Positions 1 to 8,200 of a DNA stretch of 10,827 nucleotides are shown here, in pieces. The stretch is from Clostridia bacterium (lineage in GTDB: Bacteria; Bacillota; Clostridia; Oscillospirales; Acutalibacteraceae): assembly GCA_024404065.1 (NCBI GenBank), contig JAKSQR010000037.1:1-10827 (forward strand), in the 5' to 3' direction. The position numbers and the translations under genes were made by a program. Within the stretch, counting starts at the first letter, position 1. Each line of letters begins with the position of its first letter. The notes under the pieces were generated by a model. It had not been told where the DNA came from. It worked only from the letters and a program-made list of their open reading frames with translations, and made no database searches.

Positions 1-2
1 TA

Positions 3-998
3 AGAATCAAGTCTGAAGGCTATGGTATGGATGTTACTGAGCTTTGCGACCTTTCCATACACGATAACGAAACAAGCCACTCAGCTTCACTTGTAAGAGG
101 CGTTTGTGCAGGCTTTGTTAAATGGGGCTACAAGGTAGGCGGCTTTGATGCTGCTACCGCAAATGATGTTATATCCGGCTCAGGTCTTTCCTCATCAGCA
201 GCATTTGAGGTGCTTGTAGGCACTATGCTTAACTATCTTTATAATGACGGTAAGGTAAGCCCTGTTGAGATTGCTCAGATTGCACAGTATGCAGAGAATG
301 TATATTTTGGCAAGCCCTGCGGACTTATGGACCAGATGGCATGCTCAGTAGGTGGCTTTGTTCAGATAGATTTCAACGACCCCTCAAAGCCCATCATAAA
401 TAAGCTTAACTTTGATTTTGCTTCCTGCGGACACTCACTTTGCATTATAGATTCAGGCGCTGACCACGCAGACCTTACTGACGATTACGCTGCAGTAAGA
501 GGCGAAATGGAGGGCGTTGCCGCAGTATTTGGCAAAAAGGTACTTCGTGATGTTGACAGAAACGAGTTTGAGGCTAACATTGCAAAGGTACGCAAAGAGG
601 TTAACGACAGAGCTGTGCTCAGAGCTAAGCACTTCTTTAATGAAAATGACAGAGTTGACCAGCAGGCAGCCGCACTTGATGCAAATGATTTTGAGGCATT
701 CAAGGCTCTTATTATTGAGAGTGGTAACTCATCCTATATGTATAACCAGAATGTTTACACCTGCAAATATCCTGTAAACCAGGCAGTTTCTGTTGCACTT
801 GCAATGTGCCACGATATTCTTAAGGGCAAGGGCGCATGGAGAGTACACGGCGGCGGCTTTGCAGGCACAATTCAGGCATTTGTTCCTAACGATATCCTTC
901 CTGAATTCAAGGAGAAAATCTGTGCAGTTTATGGCGAAAAGGCCTGCTATGTTCTTAATATCCGTCCCGTTGGCGGCACTATGGTTATAGGTGAATAA
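3..998 (+). CDS. galK: Galactokinase, 5'-truncated by the window edge
   Basis: This cytoplasmic GHMP-superfamily kinase phosphorylates galactose to galactose-1-phosphate with ATP, the entry step of the Leloir pathway. The frame is open from base 3, so the gene starts before the window. The visible part is 331 residues, and the missing piece would hold the N-terminal sugar-binding signature. The Met at base 27 is internal and has no ribosome site. Numbering from that Met, the ATP-binding motif GSGLSSSAA is at 51-59. The CGLMDQ motif at 98-103 carries the expected catalytic base Asp102. The third GHMP motif, HGGGFAGT, lies near the C-terminus, where many galactokinases have GGGFGG. No frameshift is seen. 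It is the first visible gene of the operon, and its stop lies 2 nt before the next start. Other GHMP kinases are possible in principle, but motif order and sequence favour galactokinase. Confidence 0.93.
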   Translation, partial: RIKSEGYGMDVTELCDLSIHDNETSHSASLVRGVCAGFVKWGYKVGGFDAATANDVISGSGLSSSAAFEVLVGTMLNYLYNDGKVSPVEIAQIAQYAENVYFGKPCGLMDQMACSVGGFVQIDFNDPSKPIINKLNFDFASCGHSLCIIDSGADHADLTDDYAAVRGEMEGVAAVFGKKVLRDVDRNEFEANIAKVRKEVNDRAVLRAKHFFNENDRVDQQAAALDANDFEAFKALIIESGNSSYMYNQNVYTCKYPVNQAVSVALAMCHDILKGKGAWRVHGGGFAGTIQAFVPNDILPEFKEKICAVYGEKACYVLNIRPVGGTMVIGE

Positions 999-1000
999 TT

Positions 1001-2026
1001 ATGGAATACTCTGAAGTTTTAACACTTCTTCAAAAGCTTTGTGCGGCAAAGGGTACCTCTGGCAAGGAGGACTCTGCAGCTGACTTAAGCGCTGAATTAC
1101 TCTCACAGTATATGAGCGTAAAAAGAGATAATCTTGGTAATGTAATCGGCAAAAAGGGCGAAGGCAAGGGCATACTGCTTGACGCCCATATTGACCAGAT
1201 AGGTCTTATAGTAACAGGCTTTACAGATGATGGTTTTGTAAAGGTTGCAAGAGTAGGCGGTGCTGATATAAGAGTGCTTACCGCTCAGCAGGTTACTATA
1301 CACGGCAAAAAGGATATATACGGTGTTATTACCTCTGTACCCCCTCACCTTGCTTCTGATAAAGACGAAAACAAGGCAACAAGCTTTGACGATATGACAA
1401 TTGATATAGGTATGAGCAAGGCTGAGGCAAGCGAAGTTATTTCACTTGGTGACAGAATTACATTTAATGGCCCGTTTGATAAGCTTTTAGGCAATCGTAT
1501 CGCCTCCCCCTCTGTTGATGACAGAGCAGGCGTAGTGGCAATTCTCAGATGTCTTCAGCTCCTTGAGGGCAAGGACACCTGCCCCATTGAAGTAATGTTT
1601 TCCGCTCAGGAGGAAACCGGCGGCAGCGGTGCCTGTGCAGGTGCTTTCAATGCAGAGAGTGACGAAGCAATAGCTGTTGACGTAAGCTTTGCAAGTGCCC
1701 CCGAAGTAAGCAGTGAGAAATATGCTTCCCTTGGTGACGGCGCCCTTGTAGGCTATGCTCCCGCATTGGATTATGCCATGAGTCAGAAGCTTATGGAAAT
1801 TGCAAAGGCTAAGGATATAAAGGCTGTGCCCGAGGTTATGGGCGGCAGGACCGGTACAAACGGCGATGATATTCAGGTGGCAAGAGGCGGCGTTAAAACC
1901 GCACTTATCTCTATTGCTATACGCAATATGCACACAGCAGTTGAGGTATGCGACCTTGCAGATATTGAGGCAACTGCCCGCCTTATGGCTGAGTATATAA
2001 TTGAAAGGAGCGGTAAGAATGCGTAA
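1001..2026 (+). CDS. M42-family metallo-aminopeptidase (first of a tandem pair)
   Basis: This 341-residue protein is a probable cytoplasmic dinuclear-metal aminopeptidase of the M42 family (PepA/FrvX/YsdC-like, often auto-annotated as endoglucanase or glutamyl aminopeptidase), trimming N-terminal residues from short peptides. The full metal-binding set is visible: His63 in DAHID, Asp173 in VDDRAG, the Glu204-Glu205 pair in AQEETGG (general base then ligand), Asp227 in AVDVSF, and His311 in NMHTAVEV. The length is normal for the family, and the segment between about 70 and 160 would be the PDZ-like oligomerisation domain. The ATG at 1001 has AGGTG at 989-993, 7 nt upstream, inside the end of galK. 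The gene overlaps the next one by 8 nt, which suggests translational coupling. Substrate specificity cannot be read from the sequence. Confidence 0.92.
   Translation: MEYSEVLTLLQKLCAAKGTSGKEDSAADLSAELLSQYMSVKRDNLGNVIGKKGEGKGILLDAHIDQIGLIVTGFTDDGFVKVARVGGADIRVLTAQQVTIHGKKDIYGVITSVPPHLASDKDENKATSFDDMTIDIGMSKAEASEVISLGDRITFNGPFDKLLGNRIASPSVDDRAGVVAILRCLQLLEGKDTCPIEVMFSAQEETGGSGACAGAFNAESDEAIAVDVSFASAPEVSSEKYASLGDGALVGYAPALDYAMSQKLMEIAKAKDIKAVPEVMGGRTGTNGDDIQVARGGVKTALISIAIRNMHTAVEVCDLADIEATARLMAEYIIERSGKNA
2005..2010 (+). promoter_or_regulatory. Ribosome binding site that fixes the second M42 start
   Basis: AAGGAG sits 8 nt before the ATG at 2019. A longer reading frame begins with TTG at 2001, but that codon lies upstream of this site and cannot use it. 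The ATG at 2019 is therefore the start, giving an ATGCGTAA overlap with the stop of the first M42 gene. Confidence 0.85.
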
Positions 2027-3038
2027 AATTCTTGAGGAAATCTGCTCCCTTCCCGGTATTTCAGGCCGTGAGGATATAGTAAGAGATTATATTATTTCAA
2101 AAATTGAAGGCTACTGCGATTATCAGATTGATAACCTTGGCAGCATTATCGCCTTCAAAAAAGGTAAAAAACCCGCTAAAAACAAAGTAATGATTGATGC
2201 CCACATGGATGAGGTTGGCATGATTGTAACCGGTGTGGACAGCAACGGATTTATAAAATTTGCCTTTGTGGGCGGTGTGGATACAAAGGTTATAATAGGC
2301 AGAAACGTGCGCATTGGTAAGGATAATATCCCCGGTGTGCTTGGCATTAAGCCTATTCACCTTGTTGATAAGGCAGATGAGAGCAAGATTCCCTCATCTG
2401 ACAGCCTTTACATTGATATAGGCGCAAAGGATAAGGAAGAAGCCCTTAAATATGTTTCACTTGGTGAAGAGATTCATTTTGAAAGTGAATTTGTTGAGTT
2501 TGGCAACGGATTTATTAAATCAAAGGCTATTGACGACCGTGCAGGCTGTGCAATGATGATTGATTTAATCCGTTCAGACCTTGAGTATGACTGCTATTTC
2601 AGCTTCAGCGTGCAGGAGGAAATCGGTTTAAGAGGCGCAAATGCTACAGCTTACACCATAGCCCCCGACTATGCAATCGTAGTGGAAACTACTACTGCGG
2701 CTGATATAAATGACGCTAAGGGTGAAGAAAGAGTTTGTGTTTGTGGCGAAGGCGGAGCAATTTCCTTTATGGACAGAGCCACAGTTTACAATATTGACCT
2801 TTTCAATAAGGCACTTCAGGTTGCTAAAGAGAAAAATATTAAAGCACAGCCTAAAACAAGAGTTGCAGGCGGTAACAACGCAGGTGCAATTCATAAATCA
2901 AGAGGCGGCGTAAAGGTGCTTACAGTATCTGTGCCTACAAGATACCTTCACTCCCCCTGCTGCGTTTGTAAATATGAAGATATTGAAAGCAGCAGAGATA
3001 TAGTAAAGGCTATGGCAGAGGAGCTGGCATCATGCTGA
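2019..3038 (+). CDS. M42-family metallo-aminopeptidase (second of a tandem pair)
   Basis: This 339-residue paralogue of the preceding gene has the same predicted cytoplasmic aminopeptidase role. Visible metal and catalytic positions are His62 in DAHMDEVG, Asp172 in IDDRAG, Glu200-Glu201 in QEEIGLRGA, and His311 in RYLHSP. The fourth ligand position is Glu223 (VVETTTAAD), where the upstream paralogue has Asp227. Glu can serve as a carboxylate ligand here, and I recall Firmicutes relatives with a similar E-x-T-T motif, so I expect the enzyme to be active. The two copies are clearly diverged outside the motifs, so this is an old paralogue pair rather than a fresh duplication. M42 enzymes form large tetrahedral dodecamers and can hetero-assemble, so two subunits made from one message could form a mixed particle; that is inference. 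The gene overlaps the next by 7 nt. Confidence 0.92.
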   Translation: MRKILEEICSLPGISGREDIVRDYIISKIEGYCDYQIDNLGSIIAFKKGKKPAKNKVMIDAHMDEVGMIVTGVDSNGFIKFAFVGGVDTKVIIGRNVRIGKDNIPGVLGIKPIHLVDKADESKIPSSDSLYIDIGAKDKEEALKYVSLGEEIHFESEFVEFGNGFIKSKAIDDRAGCAMMIDLIRSDLEYDCYFSFSVQEEIGLRGANATAYTIAPDYAIVVETTTAADINDAKGEERVCVCGEGGAISFMDRATVYNIDLFNKALQVAKEKNIKAQPKTRVAGGNNAGAIHKSRGGVKVLTVSVPTRYLHSPCCVCKYEDIESSRDIVKAMAEELASC

Positions 3039-3766
3039 AAAAAGTAGAGAATATTGCTGAGCTGGATTTTTTGCCTGCTGACCCCTTCTGTGCAAGAATA
3101 ACTGCCCTTGCAAACACCTACGGCTTTAATTACGATTTTGCGAAATTTTACGTGCAGGATGGCAATGCAGCTATGAGCAGCCTTGATGGTAACATTAACC
3201 TGTACGCAGACGAAAACGCTGATTTTGAGGAGATTAAAGCCTTCCTTGACTTTGCAGGCTTTGCCACTGTGCAGAGCAGTGAGGAAAATCTTAAAAAATT
3301 AGGCTATGAGCCTGCAGATTCATCCTATATATGCCTCTATGATGGGGCAGAAGTTGTAAAGCCCGATAACTTTACAGATAGTTATGATTACAAAGAAATA
3401 TATAAATTGCTGGCTGACGCAGGATTTCCTATGGGAGATTACAACAGCTTCCTCAGTGACATCGCAGCCCGTGTAAATAAAGGGAATGCAGCATTTGGAG
3501 GCATTGCAACCGACAAGCTTGAAAGCTGTGCATTCAGGCTTTTTGAGGGTAATAAGAGCGTACTGCTTGGTGCAATAGTAACTAACCCACTTTGTAAAGG
3601 TAAAGGCCTTGCCAGAGCATTAGTACCATATATGGCTCAGACAGATAAAAAAGCCTACGTATTTTGCCGTAATGACAGCCTTCTTGGCTTCTATGAGAAG
3701 CTTGGTTTCTCTCTTTACGGGCGATGGGCTATAATAAATAACGAACCAATTCAATATTTTAAGTAA
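3032..3766 (+). CDS. GNAT-family N-acetyltransferase-like protein
   Basis: This is a 244-residue protein whose C-terminal half fits the GNAT fold. A beta-strand and acetyl-CoA pyrophosphate-loop stretch, GAIVTNPLCKGKGLARALV (180-198), matches motif A, with the K-G-K-G-L-A signature in place of R/Q-x-x-G-x-G/A. FYEKLGFSLYG (220-230) is the usual C-terminal motif B ending. The first 110 residues look like a diverged N-terminal domain that I do not recognise. It would transfer an acetyl or other acyl group from CoA to an amine; the substrate is unknown. The ATG at 3032 overlaps the stop of the upstream peptidase (ATGCTGA) and has AGGAG at 3019-3023, 8 nt upstream. Its place after two peptidases might suggest an amino acid or peptide substrate, but that is only contextual. 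Confidence 0.8.
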   Translation: MLKKVENIAELDFLPADPFCARITALANTYGFNYDFAKFYVQDGNAAMSSLDGNINLYADENADFEEIKAFLDFAGFATVQSSEENLKKLGYEPADSSYICLYDGAEVVKPDNFTDSYDYKEIYKLLADAGFPMGDYNSFLSDIAARVNKGNAAFGGIATDKLESCAFRLFEGNKSVLLGAIVTNPLCKGKGLARALVPYMAQTDKKAYVFCRNDSLLGFYEKLGFSLYGRWAIINNEPIQYFK

Positions 3767-3787
3767 ATAATAATCGAGGCGATATTT

Positions 3788-4474
3788 GTGCAGTATTTAA
3801 TTTCTGTATTGATTTTGTTCACCTGTATTTTTGCTGCAACCTGCGTTGCCTTCAGAAGCAAAAATAAATCCCTTGAGGGTATGATTTGCAAATTTATGGC
3901 AAGCTTCGGCTTTATATCCATTGCCATAATAGGACATTATCAGAATCCTGCTAACAGATTATACTTTGTGCTTATTCTGTTTGCCCTCATGTTTGGCTTT
4001 TGCGGAGATGTATTTCTTGGCATTAAAGAAATTGCTCCCACATTCAAGAAAAAGCTGATACCCGTAGGTGCAGTTTATTTCCTGATAGGTCATGTATTTT
4101 ATATGTTTGCTTTTTCATCAGTTAAAGGCTTTGAGCCACTTACAATTATAGCAATGCCCGTAGGCTTTGCGCTTAGCCTTATAATGATGAAGCTGCTTAA
4201 AATGCCACTTAAAGGACCTATCGCTATTGTTTTAAGTATCTATTATGGTATGCTTATATGGAAGGTTGTATTTACAGCATGGCTTGTACACGCAGAGATG
4301 AATGCAGCAAATATACTTTGCCTTGTAGCATCTGCCTTGTTCTTTATAAGTGATACCTGCCTTGCTTTCCTTTACTTTACACCTGTTAAGAAAAAGAATC
4401 CCCTTGTTATTGCAGAGCTTTCCACATACTACCCTGCTCAGATTCTTTTCTCACTTAGTGTACTTATAAGATAA
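3788..4474 (+). CDS. YhhN-family (lysoplasmalogenase-like) integral membrane protein
   Basis: This 228-residue protein has about eight hydrophobic segments (approximately 4-22, 34-50, 57-79, 90-110, 115-135, 144-162, 172-198 and 206-226). Family-defining landmarks of YhhN/TMEM86 are present: GDVFL with Asp74 at the end of the third segment, FLIGHVFYMF with His102 in the fourth, and FFISDTCLAF with Asp189 in the seventh. Family members characterised in mammals and Legionella hydrolyse the vinyl-ether bond of lysoplasmalogens. Many anaerobic Clostridia make plasmalogens, so the activity would make sense here, but it is not proven by sequence. The start chosen is GTG at 3788, with GAGG at 3776-3779, 8 nt upstream. 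The gap from the acetyltransferase is 21 nt, and the operon terminator follows directly. Confidence 0.8.
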   Translation: MQYLISVLILFTCIFAATCVAFRSKNKSLEGMICKFMASFGFISIAIIGHYQNPANRLYFVLILFALMFGFCGDVFLGIKEIAPTFKKKLIPVGAVYFLIGHVFYMFAFSSVKGFEPLTIIAMPVGFALSLIMMKLLKMPLKGPIAIVLSIYYGMLIWKVVFTAWLVHAEMNAANILCLVASALFFISDTCLAFLYFTPVKKKNPLVIAELSTYYPAQILFSLSVLIR

Positions 4475-4480
4475 TAATTT

Positions 4481-4512
4481 AAGCCTGAGATATACTCTCA
4501 GGCTTCTTTTTT
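4481..4512 (+). terminator. Rho-independent terminator of the + strand operon
   Basis: A perfect 9-bp stem (AAGCCTGAG at 4481-4489 with CTCAGGCTT at 4497-4505) closes a 7-nt loop and is followed by a six-T run at 4507-4512. It lies 6 nt after the stop of the YhhN-like gene and ends the operon that includes galK. Confidence 0.9.
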
Positions 4513-4556
4513 ACGCTTAATTATGGCGTGATTTATGATTTACTCATGAATACTGT

Positions 4557-4586
4557 AAAAAATACCCTCCTTACAAAAGGAGGGTA
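4557..4586 (-). terminator. Rho-independent terminator of the lipoprotein gene
   Basis: On the minus strand a 10-bp stem (TACCCTCCTT, loop TTGT, AAGGAGGGTA) is followed by six T residues (complement of 4557-4562). It begins 16 nt after the lipoprotein stop codon and faces the + strand terminator about 45 nt away. The two transcription units therefore converge with separate stop signals, and the DNA between them holds nothing else I can identify. Confidence 0.9.
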
Positions 4587-4602
4587 AAGCTTTGTGATTT
4601 GA

Positions 4603-5073
4603 TTATTTTGCTGCTGCAGTTGTTGCAGGAACATAATCTGCGGGAACAAGTGAGTAAACAGCACCGTCTGTAATTGTAACGGTGAGGATATCATCAGTAA
4701 CAAGCTGACCATCCTTGTATATACGCCACTTTGAAATGCCATCAAATGCACCCTTGCCAAACTTAAGAGTGATTTCAAGAGCTTCACCTTCGCCCTTATA
4801 CTCAAGGTAGCCAATACCCTTAACAGCACCGATTACTGTATCTTCATCTGTGCAGTATTCATAAGAATATATTTTGCCTTCCTTATCAGTAACATCAAGT
4901 ATAAAGGAATGCTTCATTTTATCGTTACCATACTTTGTTCTGTTGGTAGTAGCCTCAGCTGTAACACAGGTCTGAGTCAACTCCTCTGCTGCCTTCTCCT
5001 CTTTGGATTTACATGCACAAAGAACAAATGTAAGGCAAAGTATAATAGCTACAATAGAAATTATTTTACGCAT
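4603..5073 (-). CDS. Small membrane lipoprotein with a DUF4430-like body
   Basis: This is a 156-residue exported protein. The signal is MRK, a hydrophobic stretch, then the lipobox L18-C19-A20-Cys21, so Cys21 should be lipidated and the protein held on the outer face of the cell membrane. A short charged linker (22-32) follows. Residues 55-146 resemble the DUF4430 (transcobalamin-C-terminal-like) pattern: a strand with GKIYSYEY, a TDEDTVIGAV helix start, then W117-R-I-Y-K-D-G-Q and a final ITDGAVYSLV strand. Function is unknown; relatives are small surface lipoproteins, and ligand binding is only a guess. The frame extends upstream to 5160, but the ATG at 5073 is chosen because AGAGGT (5081-5086) lies 7 nt before it, it begins the signal peptide, and the longer version would run through the promoter. 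Confidence 0.8.
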   Translation of the reverse strand: MRKIISIVAIILCLTFVLCACKSKEEKAAEELTQTCVTAEATTNRTKYGNDKMKHSFILDVTDKEGKIYSYEYCTDEDTVIGAVKGIGYLEYKGEGEALEITLKFGKGAFDGISKWRIYKDGQLVTDDILTVTITDGAVYSLVPADYVPATTAAAK

Positions 5074-5107
5074 AAAAAGTACCTCTTTTGCTAAAGTTGT
5101 TGCATAA

Positions 5108-5136
5108 ATAATACCATATATTTGTAAACATTTCAA
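5108..5136 (-). promoter_or_regulatory. Sigma-A-type promoter of the lipoprotein gene
   Basis: On the minus strand, TTGAAA (complement of 5131-5136) and TATTAT (complement of 5108-5113) are separated by exactly 17 bp. Transcription would start near 5101, leaving a leader of roughly 30 nt that contains the ribosome site. It lies downstream of the terminator of the large gene, so the lipoprotein is transcribed separately. Confidence 0.7.
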
Positions 5137-5160
5137 CAAATTTATACAATTCATTTGCAC

Positions 5161-5189
5161 AAGAAAAGCCTCCGCCGAAGCGGAGGCTT
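5161..5189 (-). terminator. Rho-independent terminator of the large dockerin gene, UUCG-capped
   Basis: A perfect 10-bp GC-rich stem (5166-5175 with 5180-5189) has, on the minus strand, a TTCG loop closed by C-G, the very stable UUCG tetraloop. The minus strand then continues TTCTT at 5165-5161, so the T tract is short and interrupted. It starts 16 nt after the stop codon at 5206. Confidence 0.88.
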
Positions 5190-5205
5190 ATTTAGGTTAT
5201 GTCAA

Positions 5206-8200
5206 TTAGTCTGCAATAGCTGATGTTGCAGGGATAATTGTGAGTGAACCGGTCTGGCTGATTGTACCATCGATAGGTGCATTATCAATACCTGCCTGTG
5301 ATGCGTATGTGTAGTGAGCCTTAATCTTAGCGATATCGTTAAGGTTGATTTCGCCGTTGTGGTCTACGTCAGCAGCTGCCTGAAGGTATGTAGGCATTGA
5401 TGACTGAAGAGCCTGCTCATCATATACTGCAAGGATTGTCTTATCAGCACCGTCGATACGGGTATCGCCGTTAAGGTCACCGATAATTACTGCGTAGTAC
5501 TTAACAACTTCACCAGTAACTGTGTTATATACTCTGTATGTAGCACCAGTACCGTTACCATAAGCTGCTGCATCAACGCCAGCCTTCTTATCGTTGCCGT
5601 TAAGCTGGTAACCAGTTACGTAGATTGATTCATCTGCAACTTCCTGAGTAAGACCAACGCCTTCTTCAAGACCGGAGATAACGCCTAACTGTCTGTTATC
5701 GTTTTCTGCACGGTAAGGTGTAAGGTCGATTGTACCAGTGTACTCTTCTATAATCTTAAGGTCGGGAAGAACGCCTTCGGGGAACTTAAGGTTATTGATA
5801 ACTGATGCAAGGTCTGTTGCTTCGTCATCAACTTCGTCCTGATGGTCAGTATCGAATGTTGTTCTGTTGTTGTTGTAAAGTGTTTCAGCTGCTGCAAGAG
5901 CTGTGATAAGGTTGTTAAGTGTTTCCTGAGTATAACCATTCTCAGCATCCTTAACAATACCATTCTCGTCTACACCAAGAGGACCAGAAAGGATATCCTG
6001 TGCCTGCATAATGTAGTTAAGAAGTGCTGCCCAGTCTGCTGCACCGCCGTACTCTTCAAGCTTCTTGAACTTATCAAGAATGTTCTGGTATGCAGTAGTA
6101 ACAAGTGACTGAGTGATTGTTGTAGCACCGTTTTCAATAGCGGTCTTAAGCTGATCACCGAACTCATAAGCTCTCTGGAATGCTTCGAAAGTGCTCTTTG
6201 AGTATGCGGGATAAAGGTCACCGGTCTGAAGGTTCCAAACCTTGTTTCTACCATTCTGCTGACCTGCAGGATAGTAAGCATTCTTTGTAAGCTGGAGTAC
6301 GAAGTTAAGAGTATTAAGTGAAGGATGGATGTTAATCTGATCTTCAGCTACTTCTGCTCTCCAGGAGATATCATCGTAATGGTCGTTAAGTGCCTCGTCG
6401 TTAGCGGGTACATTCTTAGCGAAGTCGATGTATGCCTGCTGGATGTTGTTAGCTTCCTTACCTTCGTTTGTCTTATCATTTACATCATAAGTTGTCTTAG
6501 GTGTAAGGCTGATAGTTGCAAGTGCCTTATCGAAGTTATCATTTACTTCGATTTCTTCGCCGTTTTCAGTAATAGTCTTGGTTGTGTAGCCCCAGTATGT
6601 ACCGAAGTCTGCCTTACCATTGATTCTGTTACCGATAAGTGCGAATGCAGGTCTTTCAATTGTAGTGTCTTCACCATCCTGAACGAGTGTGAAGCCAAGT
6701 GAATTACAAAGTGTCTGAACCTTTGCAAGGTTAGTAGCGTTTGCAAGGAGAGTGGGCCACTGATATGTGCCACGGTAGTACTCGCCGTTATCATCCTTTG
6801 TAATATCAAAGTCTCTGTTCTGAAGAGCAAGTCTTACGATTGCTTCTGCTTCGTAATCGCTAAGGGTTACATTGTGGATGAGCTTGCCTTCTTCGTCAGT
6901 TTCAGCTGCGTAGGAAAGAGCTGCCTTAATTGTTTCCTTAGTGTTTACAGCGTTGAAGTTGTAAGTCTTATTTGTGGTGTGGTTAACTTCCTTTGAAGTA
7001 CCACTTGTTGCGTAGAATGGGTATTCTACTGAAGGAGCTGATGGGTTAGTATCGTATCTAACGTTAATAACACCGTCGCTATCCTTATCGTAAATTCTTA
7101 ATGTATTAAGCTGCATGTATACCCAGTACATCATCCATTCGCCGTATGCCTGTGGAAGAGTTGACTCGGTATATGTCTTGAATGCATCAACTGTATCCTG
7201 AGCATCCATTAATGAGTCATTAAGTCTGATGAAGTAATATGCTGAGTTTGAAGGATAGTCTTCTGTGAAGTTAGCCTTGAAGCCGTCACCGTATACAACC
7301 TCACCATACTGACCAGATCTCTTAGTACCATTCTTGGTAATAACCTGAGCTCTTCTGAAGTTAGTGTATGTATACCATGTGTCTGTTGCAGCGCCTGTTG
7401 CAGGATCATACTCGTGATTTATTGTTTCTGTAGCTGCTGTTGTAAGGTAATCCATCTTCTGAAGGATTGTGTAAGAAATTCTTCTGTTTACAGTCTTACT
7501 TGATGCATAGCACTCATAACCTGAGAATGCTGTTGCTGCTTCTGCAGCTGCATTAGCAGCAGCTATTGATGTAAACTTCTCGGGGAATGTTACTTCGTAT
7601 CTGTCAGCACCGTCAACGGTTACTTTCTTAACATCTGCTGCGGTCTGGCCGATAGCATCTGCAAGAGCCTCTGCCTTTGCCTGTGACTGGTAGTTAACCT
7701 TGCCGGCAAATGGAACAGCGTTCTGGTCTGCTTCATAAGAGTTGTAGTAATCTGCAAGCTCTTCAGCAGTAATCTGATGGCCATTTAAGTAGTTAACTGT
7801 TGTGCCATCTGTTGCTGCTCTCTTGTATGTAGCACTCTTAACAGACTTAGAACCAAGTAATGGGAAGATTGTAAGAGCGATGGGCTGGAAGTAAATATTT
7901 AAGTAGTAGAGAAGCATCTGAAGGAATGATGCGATTGACTGACCATTGCCAAGGAATGCTTCAAGAGTTGTGAGTGTTGTGTTAGCACCGGTAAGTGGGT
8001 TTCTGTTGCTTGTGCCTTCTGAACAAGGAGGAAGGATAGCGTTACCACCAACAACGATGGAGAGAACACGGTCAATAACTCTGATAAGAAGTGTGGTTAC
8101 AGGAAGGTTAAGCTCACCGTGTGAGTTAGCTTCAAGTAAGCCAAGGAACTGCTGAATATCAAACTTGCAAAGTGAATCTGCAAGCCAGTAGTAAACAAGT

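Noticed and set aside
27..29. ATG at 27 as the true galactokinase start
   Set aside because: The frame is open to base 3 with sensible residues, there is no ribosome site before it, and the conserved N-terminal galactokinase region would be missing.
1487..1933. 148-residue minus-strand frame opposite the first M42 gene
   Set aside because: It lies entirely inside a gene with all catalytic residues and its translation looks like a mirror frame without recognisable motifs.
2001..2018. TTG start giving a longer second M42 peptidase
   Set aside because: The ribosome site AAGGAG lies after this TTG and is correctly placed for the ATG at 2019; the extra six residues also precede the normal M42 N-terminus.
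4533..4829. Minus-strand frame overlapping the lipoprotein gene end
   Set aside because: It runs through the terminator stem and overlaps the lipoprotein in another frame; the lipoprotein has promoter, ribosome site and lipobox.
5074..5160. N-terminal extension of the lipoprotein from an ATG at 5160
   Set aside because: It would cover the -35/-10 promoter and the ribosome site and would bury the signal peptide 29 residues in.
6325..6702. 125-residue + strand frame opposite the large dockerin gene
   Set aside because: It is the antisense of a confidently coding region, is Cys/Val/Ile-rich in a way typical of shadow frames, and lacks domain features or a good ribosome site.
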